In this document: positions 1-10,429 of the stretch, piece by piece | Layout of the letters: the number at the start of each line of letters is the position of its first letter | Numbering within the stretch: the stretch's first letter is position 1 | Assembly: GCF_033568475.1 (NCBI RefSeq) | Contig: NC_133123.1 | Span: forward strand, 133,024,930-133,088,929 | Length of the DNA: 64,000 nucleotides | Direction of reading: 5' to 3' | DNA from: Henckelia pumila | Taxonomy: Eukaryota > Streptophyta > Magnoliopsida > Lamiales > Gesneriaceae | Program-made: the position numbers and the translations under genes | Notes under the pieces: model-generated | Seen by the model: the letters and a program-made list of their open reading frames with translations, nothing else | Database searches by the model: none | What the model was told of the DNA's origin: nothing

Positions 1-18
1 ACAACACTGAGTCCAACA

Positions 19-1201
19 ATGAACATGAGTGAACAGAGTACAGAAGATCAGGATGATTTTGAAGATGAAATACAAGATGCTGGACATGATGTACCTAGCA
101 AAATTCAAAAAAATCATCATACTTCACAAATCATAGGAGATGCACAAGGAAGGATGCAAACCCGAAGAAAGAAAAAAGTTGATTATCGAAAGATAAGTGG
201 GTTAGTGTGCATAACTTCCGCATACTCTCAGGTAAGATATTCTTGCTTTGTGTCTAGTATTGAACCAAAAAAATGTTGTTGAGGCTTTAAAAGATGAGTT
301 TTGGGTCAATGCTATGCATGATGAACTTGAACAATTTGTTAGGAATGATGTGTGGATCTTAGTTCCTCCACCTGATCATAGTAATATCATTGGAACAAAG
401 TGGATTTTTAAGAACAAAACTGATGAATCAAGAAATATTGTAAGGAACAAGGCTAGGTTGGTAGCTCAAGTGTATACACAAGTTGAGGGGGTGGACTTTG
501 ATGAAACCTTCGCACCTGTAGCCCGAATAGAATCTGTGAGATTATTGTTGGCTATTGCATGTCACATGAAAATGAAACTTTTTCAAATGGATGTAAAAAG
601 TGCATTTTTGAATGGAATTTTGAATGAAAAAGTGTATGTAAGGCAACCTAAGGGATTTGAAGATCCACATAATTTTGATCACGTTTATAAGTTGAAGAAG
701 GCCTTATATGGATTGAAACAAGCACCTCGTGCTTGGTATGGAAGGCTCACGGAGTATTTGCTTGACATTGGATTCAAAAGAGGTGAGGTAGATAAAACAC
801 TTTTTGTTCAAAAAGTACAAGGTAACATTCTTATCTGTCAAATCTATGTTGATGGCATAATTTTCTGTGTTTCATCTCAAAAACCTGTAAATGATTTTGT
901 TGAAAGCATGACTGCTAACTTTGAAATGAGCATGGTAGGTGAGTTGAATTACTTTCTAGGATTACAAGTGAAACAAATGAGTGATGGAATCTTTTTGTGT
1001 CAAAGCAAATATGCTAAAAATTTGATAAAGAGGTTTTGTACTGATCATGTTAGACATATGAAAACACCAATGGGAACTAATGAAAAACTGTGCAAAGACA
1101 GTGTTGCTGACAGTGTTGACAACACTCTGTACAGAAGCATAATTGGAAGTCTGCTGTATTTGAGTGCAAGTCGACCTGATATTATGTTCAGTGTGTGTTT
1201 G
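19..1201 (+). pseudogene. copia pol fragment: integrase tail and reverse transcriptase
   Basis: The first ~85 codons are the linker between integrase and RT. A frameshift in the A-run near 266-275 separates them from the RT, which continues in another frame. The RT block shows the copia hallmarks WIFKNK, KARLVAQ, DFDETFAPVAR, FQMDVKSAFLNG and LYGLKQAPRAW. The catalytic box, normally YVDD, reads YVDG here because the codon at 854-856 is GGC; loss of the second aspartate should abolish polymerisation. The reading ends at SRPDIMFSVCL, where the Ty3 element begins, and resumes at 8817. This is a relic, not a working gene. Confidence 0.9.
1197..1201. other. Target site duplication GTTTG, left copy, element 1
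   Basis: GTTTG directly precedes TGTAGTAACCC. The matching copy is at 8812-8816 directly after CACTACA. Five bases is the usual Ty3 duplication length. Confidence 0.93.
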
Positions 1202-1325
1202 TGTAGTAACCCAGGTTCCATTTTAAGATAATACTATGTTAAACATGATTAAGGGTTGGTAATTAATCAATTTCGGAGTGTTATTGGACGTCGGAAGAGA
1301 ATTTGGGCTTTTGACTTTGGGCCGG

Positions 1326-1600
1326 ATCGGAAGCTCCGAACCCAGATCGGAAGTTCCGATCCTAGCCACTTCGGAAGCTCATCGGAAGCATAGAGATCGG
1401 AAGCTCCGATCCAGGAACGGACGTTCCGATCTCCAGCTGCCAGCAATGTTTGATGACTCAGCCGTGAGTTTTGACAAGTGTTGGACGTAGAGCAGATCGG
1501 AAGCTCCGATCAGGTGATCGGAAGTTCCGATCCTGGCGTGTCCTGCATGCACGCAATGAGCTGGATCGGAAGCTCCGATCCTGAAATCTGAAGTTCCGAT
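1326..1600 (+). promoter_or_regulatory. U3 palindrome array (ATCGGAAGCTCCGAT type), 5' LTR of element 1
   Basis: About nine copies of a 15-bp near-palindrome, ATCGGAAGCTCCGAT or variants ATCGGAAGTTCCGAT and AACGGACGTTCCGAT, lie upstream of the TATA box. Repeated dyads just upstream of a core promoter suggest binding sites for a dimeric factor or an RNA/DNA hairpin source; the function is inferred only. The 3' LTR repeats the array at 7466-7740. Confidence 0.8.
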
Positions 1601-1619
1601 CCTGGTCGGGAATTTTGCC

Positions 1620-1627
1620 TATAAATA
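1620..1627 (+). promoter_or_regulatory. TATA box (TATAAATA) of element 1 5' LTR
   Basis: TATAAATA lies about 20 bp after the last palindrome and is conserved in the 3' LTR at 7760-7767. It is the likely core promoter of the element. Confidence 0.7.
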
Positions 1628-2675
1628 GGGCTTCGTAGATTCATTTCTGAATTACGAATTCCCCAGTTTCTTTCTTCAGTTATATAGTGTGAGTTATACA
1701 CTTGAGGGCCCTATCGGTTATAATAGAGGTTCTGGAATAACCAAGGTGTGGTTATAGTCATCTGGGACTAGCGACTCCAAAGGGCTACCTACGGACGAAG
1801 GTATGGTCCGGGAATCTATTTAAGTTTTGGGAGTACTTATTAGCTTAGTTAAGGCTTATAGAATTTATGTAGTGATACGGTGAACTTTTAAATATAGGCT
1901 TGGAACCTAGGATCTTATTATACTTGGACTAGCCTAGAGGTATGTACACATTGACTGAGATTGTCAGCGAGTATACATGTTTATATGTTGCATTTATTTG
2001 GCATTATTATATGGCATGATGTATGATTTATCGCTTTCTATACTCATATGTCATGTGCATATACACGTTGAGCCTATATCTTGTTATACCTGATTATAGA
2101 GCCGCTCAGCTCTATACTCGATAGTTTGTCACTGAGAGTACCGCGATGGCGGGGGTATTTATGTCTGTCTACTCTGGTGTACTAGACGAGTTTGGTTGCA
2201 CCCAGAGGTTGATCCGTGCGGTGGCAGCACTCATGTGGCGCCGGATCTGAGCATGACTTTTTAGATGACCCTGTACCAGTTATCATGTTGCATGCATTAT
2301 ATACATATGTTTACTCATGTCTATGTATTGGGCGTTAGCGCTCACGTCCTAGTTGTTATCTTGGACACCCTATTCCGTGGGGCAGGTCGCAGGATGGACG
2401 GAGCTGGTAGTTCAAGGCAGGACTAGGGAGCAGGAGCCTTGAGGATTTTATTATACAGCAGGATTCGATAGAGCTGTATAATGTTTACTTTTTAAGTTTT
2501 CGATTTGGTTGTATCACTACAGTTTTTAAGCCCGGATTTTATTACTAAGCTGATATGTAAATTATGGTTTTATTTCCGCATGTTTTACTCTGTTAAGTTA
2601 TTTTGCTGTATTAAGTTTAATGCATGCTATTAGTTGCCAGTTAGTAAGTGATTCCATGCAGGGTCACTACATTTT

Positions 2676-2687
2676 TGGTATCAGAGC
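2676..2687 (+). other. Primer binding site (tRNA-iMet) of element 1
   Basis: TGGTATCAGAGC lies 4 bp after the 5' LTR. It is complementary to the 3' end of initiator tRNA-Met, the common primer of plant LTR retrotransposons. Confidence 0.9.
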
Positions 2688-2780
2688 ATGCTTAGATTTT
2701 GGGATTAGTACTTGGGATTTAGTTTAGTCTGGAGTAATTCTTGCGCATTTGAGATTTTAATGTGCAATTCTTTTCAGGAT

Positions 2781-5700
2781 ATGGCTGACGAGAGTCACGG
2801 TAGTGTTGGCCAGGGAGGTGGTCATCACCATCGTCATCACCGTCATCATGATGAGCAACATCGTCATCATGAGGGTAGACGTCGCTACTCTATCAATAAG
2901 TTCATGCAAGTAGGACCGAAACCCTTGGTGGGAGGCGAGAATCCTGAACAGGCGAGGAGTTGGATGTCTAAACTCGAGAGTACTTTTCGTGCTTTCGATT
3001 GTACTGAGGATCAGAAACTGGAAGTTCTAGAATTTGTTCTAGAGGATCGAGCACATTTTTGGTGGGATGCCAAGGCTGCTCAGGCACGTACTGAGAGAGG
3101 ACAGGTGACTTGGAGGGATTTCTGTCGGGAGTTCCAGAAATTGTATTTTCCTCCGGCTGTTCGCCAAGCACGATCAATGGAGTTGCTTACTCTGAGGCAA
3201 GGATCAATGACTATTGATCAATATCAGCAACGATTTCTTGATCTGCTACCTTTCAGTCCCCATATTAATGAGAGTGATGCATCGAAGTATGATATCTTTC
3301 TACAAGGTTTGAACCAAGATATCTACTCTCAGGTTGTCGTCTGTGATGACCCGGTATCTTTTGAGACTTTGGTGAACCGTTGCCGTCTTGTGGAGACTAG
3401 CAACAGGTGGGCACAGTTGATGATGCCAACACAACCTAGTGGATCTTTTGAGCCTCGAGCTCAATCTGTTGTGCAATCTGGACCTACGTCTTCTTCTACT
3501 CCTACTAATTCATCTGGATCTCGTGGTTCACGAGGTATGTTCCGTTTTGGAAAGAAGAAGAAGAAGGAGGAGTTTTGTAGTTATTGTGGAGGGAAGCATC
3601 CTGCAGCTTCATGTCGGAGAGCTACTGGTGCTTGTTATATTTGCGGTCAGCAGGGACATCTGCGGAGAGATTGTCCTCAGCGCATGGGTTCTGCTAGTGG
3701 ATCGGGATCCCAGGTTGGATCTCAGGCTTCTATTGTTCCACGTCAGCAGCCAGCACCACAGAGTTCTTCTGGTTATCGTCCCTAGACTCAAGGGCAGGTG
3801 TTTGCTCTGTCTCAGGAGCAGGCTACAGAGGGAAGCGATCGCATGTTGGCAGGTACCTTTCTGTTATGTGGTATTCCTGCACTTGTATTAATTGATACTG
3901 GAGCATCGCATTCCTTTATTTCTAGTCGCTTTGTTAAGAGACATAGATTACCTTATGTATCATTAGATATGGTTTTAGTTGTATCTACTCCGTTGGAGCA
4001 AGAGATAGTAACTAAGCGTCTAGTGATGGGTTGCCTTCTGGAGTTTGAGGGTGATGTGTTAATAGCTAATTTGATGATATTAGCGATGGCAGATTTTGAC
4101 TGTATCTTGGGAATAGATATGCTGACTTTGTATCACGCTACTGTGGATTGTTATCAGCGTCTGGTACAGTTTCATCCGGTTGAGGGTGATAGCTGGTATT
4201 TTTATGGTGAGGGTGCGCGACCTCCGATGCCACTTGTTTCGGCTCTGAAGGCATGTCATGTCTTGGAGTCAGGTGGGGAGGGCTACCTCATCTATGCAGT
4301 TGATATGTCCATGAGTAGTACGGGTATTGATCAGTTACCAGTTTTCAGCGAGTTTCCTGACGTATTTCCTGATGAGATTCCTGGTTTTCCTCCGGTGCGA
4401 GAGGTTGAATTTGGTATTGATTTAGTACCAGTAACTACGCCTATATCCCGAGCACCTTATCATCTGGCATCGTCAGAGATGAGGGAATTGAAACAGCAGT
4501 TACAGGATCTGCTTGATAAGAGATATATTCATCCGAGTGTTTCTCCGTGGGGAGCACCTGTTTTGTTTGTCAAGAAGAAAGATGGATCGATGCGATTATA
4601 TATTGATTACAGGCAGTTGAATCATGTCACCATCAAGAATAGATATCCTTTGACGTGGATTGATGATCTGTTTGATCAATTACAGGGTACTTCTGTTTAC
4701 TCAAAGATAGATCTGAGATCTGGATACCATCGGATGCGGGTACGAGACTCAGATATATTTACGACTGCTTTCAGAACCAGATATGGGCATTATGAATTTC
4801 TGGTGATGTCATTCAGATTAACGAATGCACCGGCAGTCTTTATGAATCTGATGAATCAGATATTTCGAGAGTATCTGGATAGATTTGTCATCGTTTTCAT
4901 TGATGATATTCTTGTCTATTCTCATGACAAGGATGAGCATGCACATCATCTAAGAATTGTTTTACAGACGTTACGAGATACGCAGCTATATGCGAAATTA
5001 AGCAAGTGTGAATTCTGGCTTGATCGGGTAGTGTTTCTCGGTCATGTGATTTCTAATGAAGGGATATCTGTTGATCCTAGTAAGATAGAGGCAGTGTTGA
5101 ACTGGTCTCGTCCGACGACGGTTGCTGAGATTCGTAGTTTCTTGGGTCTAGCTGGATATTACCGTTGGTTCATCGAGAATTTTACACAGTTGGCAAGGCC
5201 TTTGACACAGCTTACACGGAAAGATGTTGCCTTCATATGGTCCTCGGATTGTGAGGAGTCATTTCATGAGCTGCGTAGACGTCTTACTACTGCACCTGTG
5301 CTAGCTCTACCTTCTGGATCAGGAGGTTATGTTGTCTATACTGATGCCTCTGGTCAGGGGTTAGGATGTGTTTTGACACAGCATGGACATGTTATTGCCT
5401 ATGCTTCTCGACAGTTGAAGACGCATGAGAGTAATTATCCAGTACATGTTCTCGAGTTAGCCGCCATTGTATTTGCGCTCAAGATCTGGAGGCATTATCT
5501 TTATGGCGAGAAATTTGAGATATTCACGGATCACAAGAGTTTGAAGTATTTATTCACTCAGGCAGAGTTGAATATGCGACAGAGACGCTGGATGGATCTT
5601 CTAAAGGATTATGATTGTGAAATCAAATATCATCCAGGTTCTGTTAATCTTACTGCTGATGCCTTGAGTCGGCAGGTGAGACTTTCAGCACTTCAGACTA

Positions 5701-7221
5701 GTGAAATATCTCATATGATCCAAGAGTGCTGTTCATTGAGTTTTACGCTCAAGCACAAGAAAGGGAGAAATGGAATTCGTTTGTATACTATTCTATCTGA
5801 GTCAGCATTGTATTCTCGGATCAAAGATGCTCAGATATCTGATGTTAAGACTCAGCGTTTGGCACGTCTAGCCAATGGAGTTAATACATCTGGATTCCAT
5901 TTTCGAGCAGATGGTTTATTGTGCTTATCTAATCGAGTGGTTGTACCTAATGTTGCGGAGCTCAGAAATGATATTCTATCTCAAGCTCTTAGGAGTCGAT
6001 TATCAGTTCATCCTGGAAGCATGAAAATGTATAAGGACTTGCGAACTAGATTCTGGTGGAAAGGGATGAAGCAAAGTGTGTATCAATTTGTTTCGAGATG
6101 TTTGGTTTGTCAACAGGTCAAGGCTGAACATTGACGACCAGGTGGATTACTGCAGAATCTTGAGATTCCCGAATGGAAGTGGGAGCACGTAACTATGGAT
6201 TTTGTCACCCACTTGCCTATGATGTCACGTCAGTGTGATGCTATCTAAGTCGTTGTTGACCGTTTGACGAAATCAGCACACTTTATTCCTTATAACCGGG
6301 AGTATTCTTATGATCGCATGGCACGTTTATATGTCCAGGAGATAGTGCGATTACATGGGATTCTAGTGAGCATAGTTAGTGATAGAGACCCACGATTTAC
6401 CTCACGTTTTTGGGGTAGTTTTCAGGAGGCGTTGGGTACCACTCTGAGTTTGAGCACTGCATATCATCCGAAGACTGACGGGCAGTCAGAACGGACGATT
6501 CGTATGCTGGAGGATATGCTACGTTCTTCTGTCATGGATTTTGGCTTATCTTGGCAGGATCAATTACCTTTGATTGAATTTGCCTACAATAACAGTTATC
6601 ATCGTAGTATTGATATGGCACCTTTCGAGGCATTGTACGGTCGACGGTGTCGTACTCCATTATTTTGGGATGAAGTCGGGGAACGACAAGTCGAGGGTCC
6701 TGAATTGGTGCAGCAGATTATAGACAAAGTAGATTTGATCAAGCATATGATCAAAGTTGCTCAAGATAGACAAGTCAGTTATGTTAATATTCGCCGTAGG
6801 CCACTTCAGTTTGAGCCTGGTGAATATGTGTTTCTTCGAGTATCACCTTTCAGAAAGGCAAGTTGTCTCCTCGTTCATTGGACCTTTTCAGATACTGGAA
6901 AAGATTGGAGATTTTGCTTATCGTCTGTCTTTACCGCCAAATCTTTCCAGTATACATAATGTTTTTCATGTGTCGTTGCTTCGACAGTATATAGCTGATG
7001 AATCTCATGTGATTCAGTCTACTGATATTCAGTTAGAGCCAGATCTGTATTTTGTTGAACGACCAATCCGTATCCTAGATAGGAAGGAGAAAGTTCTTCG
7101 GAACAAGACTATACCACTTGTGATGGTACAGTGGCAGCGCCGAGGCATTGAAGAAGCAACTTGGGAAACTGAAAGTCGTATGCAAGCGGAATATCCTGAG
7201 TTGTTTGCTTTGTACTTTTGA
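2781..7221 (+). pseudogene. Ty3 gag-pol of element 1 (disrupted)
   Basis: The likely gag start is ATG 2781 (MADESHGSVG). Order: Retrotrans_gag domain, zinc knuckle CYICGQQGHLRRDC, aspartic protease [12 protein letters not shown] with IDYRQLN and FIDDILVYS, RNase H ([21 protein letters not shown]), integrase zinc region and catalytic core (VSDRDPRFTSRFW), and a chromodomain-like tail (VQWQRRGIEEATWE). Lesions: TAG at 3783-3785, TGA at 6132-6134, TAA at 6246-6248, and near 6855-6872 an ~22-bp deletion with a nearby 1-bp loss relative to element 2, which throw the end into another frame (readable to 7221). The element cannot make its own integrase. The RT catalytic DD is retained. Confidence 0.93.
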
Positions 7222-7328
7222 TTTACCATGTAAGATGTAATTACAGTTGTTGTAATAAAACATGGTTTGATGTTTCATATTGTTATCTTATTTTGTCTTT
7301 AGATGTTATTTCGCGGACGAAATATCTA

Positions 7329-7342
7329 AAGGTGGGGAGAAT
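7329..7342 (+). other. Polypurine tract of element 1
   Basis: AAAGGTGGGGAGAA directly abuts the 3' LTR, the expected plus-strand priming site. Confidence 0.88.
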
Positions 7343-8811
7343 GTAGTAACCCAGGTTCCATTTTAAGATAATACTATGTTAAAAATGATTAAGGGTTGGT
7401 AATTAATCAATTTCGGAGTGTTATTGGACGTCGGAAGAGAATTTGGGCTTTTCACTTTGGGCCGGATCGGAAGCTCCGAACCCAGATCGGAAGTTCCGAT
7501 CCTAGCCACTTCGGAAGCTCATCGAAAGCATAGAGATCGGAAGCTCCGATCTAGGAACGGACGTTCTGATCTCCACCTGCCAGCAATGTTCGATGACTCA
7601 GCCGTGAGTTTTGACAAGTGTTGGACGTAGAGCAGATCGGAAGCTCCGATCAGGTGATCGGAAGTTCCGATCCTGGCGTGTCCTGCATGCACGCAATGAG
7701 CTGGATCGGAAGCTCCGATCCTGAAATCGAAAGTTCCGATCCTGATCGGGAATTTTGCCTATAAATAGGGTTTCGCAGATTCATTTCTGAACTACGAATT
7801 CCCCAATTTCTTTCTTCAGTTGTATAGTGTGAGTTATACACTTGAGGGCCCTATCGGTTATAATAGAGGTTCTGGAATAACCAAGGTGTGGTTATAGTCA
7901 TCTGGGACTAGCGACTCCAAAGGGCTACCTACGGACGAAGGTATGGTTCGGGAATCTATTTAAGTTTTGAGAGTACTTATTAGCTTAGTTAAGGCTTATA
8001 GAATTTATGTAGTGATACGGTGAACTTTTGAATATAGGCTTGGAACCTAGGATCTTATTATACTTGAACTAGCCTAGAGGTACGTACACATTGACTGAGA
8101 TTGCCAATGAGTATACATGTTTATATGTTGCATTTATTTGGCATTATTATATGGCATGATGTATGATTTATCGCTTTCTATACTCATATGTCATGTGCAT
8201 ATACACGTTGAGCCTATATCTTGTTATACCTGATTATAGAGCCGCTCAGCTCTATACTCGATAGTCTGTCACTGAGAGTACCGCGACGGCGGGGGCATTT
8301 ATGTCTGTCTACTCTGGTGTACTAGACGAGTGTGGTTGCACCCAGAGGTTGATTCGTGCGGTGGCAGCACTCATGTGGCGTCGGTTCTGAGCATGACTTT
8401 TTAGATGACCCTGTACCAGTCATCATGTTGCATGCATTATATACATATGTTTACTCATGTCTATGTACTGGGCGTTAGCGCTCACGTCCTAGTTGTTATC
8501 TTAGACACCCTATTCCATGGGGCAGGTCGCAGGATGGACGGAGCTGGTAGTTCAAGGCAGGACTAGGGAGCAGGAGCCTTGAGGATTTTATTATACAGCA
8601 GGATTCGATAGAGCTGTATAATGTTTACTGTTTAAGTTTTTGATTTGGTTGTATCACTACAGTTTTTAAGCCCGGATTTTATTACTAAGCTGATATGTAA
8701 ATTATGATTTTATTTTCGCATGTTTTACTCTGTTAAGTTATTTTGCTGTATTAAGTTTAATGCATGTTATTAGTTTCCAGTTAGTAGGTGATTCCATGCA
8801 GGGTCACTACA
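7343..8811 (+). repeat. 3' LTR of element 1
   Basis: Second copy of the 1202-2671 repeat, with the same palindrome array (7466-7740) and TATA box (7760-7767). It follows the purine tract at 7329-7342. Confidence 0.95.
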
Positions 8812-8816
8812 GTTTG
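8812..8816. other. Target site duplication GTTTG, right copy, element 1
   Basis: Right-hand partner of 1197-1201; the copia RNase H reading resumes immediately after it. Confidence 0.93.
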
Positions 8817-9401
8817 TGTGCCCGATATCAATCTGATCCTAAAGTCACACATATGAAAGGTGTAAAACAAATTTTGAAGTATGTTGCAGGCACTTTAGAC
8901 TTGGGGTTATGGTACACTAAAGAAACCAATACTAATTTGGTAGGCTATAGTGATGCTGATTGGGCAGGAGATGTTGATGAAAGGAAATGCACCACGGGGG
9001 GTTGTTTTTATTTGGGTAACAACTTGGTTTCATGGTACAGTAGGAAGCAGAACTGTGTGTCACTTTTCACTGCTGAATCCGAATATGTGGCAGCGGGAAG
9101 TTGTTGTTCTCAATTAATTTGGATGAATCAAATGCTACAAGACTATGGTCTTAAAAGTTAAACACCAATTGTGTACTGTGATAACTCGAGAGTTATAGAT
9201 ATATCAAAAAACTCAGTACAACACTCTCTAACTAAACACATTGACATAAGACATCACTTCATTCGAGATTTGGTTGAGAAGGACATGATCTAAATGGAGT
9301 TTATTGGGACCAATAACCAACTGGCCAATATTTTTACAAAAGCATTAAACTTCGAGAGATTCTCCAGTCTTAGGAAATCTCTCAACATGTGTTCTTTATA
9401 A
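8817..9401 (+). pseudogene. copia RNase H fragment (continuation of 19-1201)
   Basis: The copia polyprotein resumes after element 1: ARYQSDPKVTHMKGVKQIL, then the RNase H motifs YSDADWAGD, FYLGNNLVSW, SLFTAESEYVA and the conserved tail [11 protein letters not shown] and NQLANIFTKAL. In-frame stops occur at 9159-9161 and near 9291-9293, and the natural C-terminus lies at about 9401. Together with 19-1201 it is a single split and decayed pol gene. Confidence 0.92.
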
Positions 9402-10429
9402 GCACTCATGGTTGCTGTCCTTAAGTGTTGCCAACACTGACGGACAACACCAAACATGCATGAGCATTTTTAGGACTTTAGGCATACTGCATATTCATAT
9501 TGTTCTATGTTTTGAAATGTTTGATAATACTTACTGACACTTTGTAGTTCTTCTGTCAAAGTTATTTTCAGAACACACTTGCCATGAAAATATGCTTTAA
9601 AACACGAAGTAGTTGAGGGATGTTCGTGTATTCCATGAATCTTGTCCCATGTGAAAAGTGGTTTTAAAAAATAAAAAGCATGGTTTGATAAAATTTCAGT
9701 GACCAATGTCTTGAAAATCAAACTAAAATCGGAAGAAAATTGGAAAAAGCTACCTAAGAGAGTTCAATGAAGACCGTTCTTTTAGTGTGCAGGCTACCAC
9801 TTCTGAATCAATATAAAAAGAAGAAAAACATGCTCTAGAAGTGTGACAAATTCAAAATTATTTTGAAGACTACAGTGTTGTTGGGAAGTGTTTCCAATAC
9901 TGGTGCTTAACACGTTCTGCACACACTTTGCATGCATCATTTTTGATCTAATCTCATTATATTCTGTTTTAGACATAAATTAGGTCATGCATTTTGCATT
10001 TATTGTGATCATATCTTGCTCAGGGTTAACAGTTCAAAGACGAACAAAAATTGGAAAAATTGCCCAACTTGCTAAAAATTGAATTGATTGAGATTGAATA
10101 TGTTTCAGTGGAGTTAAAACTCGATATGGAGTTATTTATTTTTGAGAAATATTGATATATTCTTAAGTAAGAGTTTCAGGGTATCCTTAATTAAACAAAT
10201 TTAATTTCCTTAATTAGAGAGATTTTTTTACCCGTTGGAGAATTGTTACCGTTAGGGGGAGATTCTTAGTCTGATATGAGAGATAGGGGCTTTTAATTTT
10301 TTTTTACCGTTTGAACCCCATATTCCTATATATTTCTAAGCACTGTAGAAATTGATCTTATCGTCTTCAATCTTTTCTAACTCTCTCTGCAAAAATTTTC
10401 TGAAACCCTTAATTTCTATATTGTTTATA
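9402..10429 (+). other. Sirevirus pol-to-env spacer, no gene seen
   Basis: No credible ORF on either strand. The stretch contains recurring copies of an AGTGTTG...CAACACT-type motif (for example 9424-9450) that also occurs elsewhere in this element. A TATATAT string near 10,327-10,336 lies about 95 bp before the next ATG and could be a promoter for the env-like ORF (inference). Confidence 0.6.

Larger units (their letters stand above)
1202..2671 (+). repeat. 5' LTR of element 1
   Basis: The LTR spans TGTAGTAACCC to CACTACA. The U3 part holds an array of short palindromes (1326-1600) ending just before a TATA box (1620-1627). Small start-to-stop frames inside it are not genes. Confidence 0.95.
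1202..8811 (+). mobile_element. Ty3 chromovirus element 1 (complete, decayed), nested in copia pol
   Basis: A full-length LTR retrotransposon. LTRs of 1470 bp (1202-2671) and 1469 bp (7343-8811) begin TGTAGTAACCC and end CACTACA. A tRNA-iMet primer site follows the 5' LTR and a purine tract precedes the 3' LTR. It is bounded by the 5-bp target duplication GTTTG (1197-1201 and 8812-8816), and removing it restores the copia reading frame. By eye the LTRs differ at several tens of positions, more than elements 2 and 3, so it is the oldest of the three Ty3 copies. The clade is probably Tekay/Del, judged from the C-terminal chromodomain-like tail. Confidence 0.95.

Noticed and set aside
1326-1600. 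Sequencing-adapter contamination (AGATCGGAAG resembles an Illumina adapter)
   Set aside because: The match stops after ten bases, the motif is a dyad repeated with variation, and it is conserved in both LTRs of two elements.
9470-9976. Minus-strand ORFs of 83 and 60 codons
   Set aside because: Short, no domain, within the non-coding spacer of the copia element.
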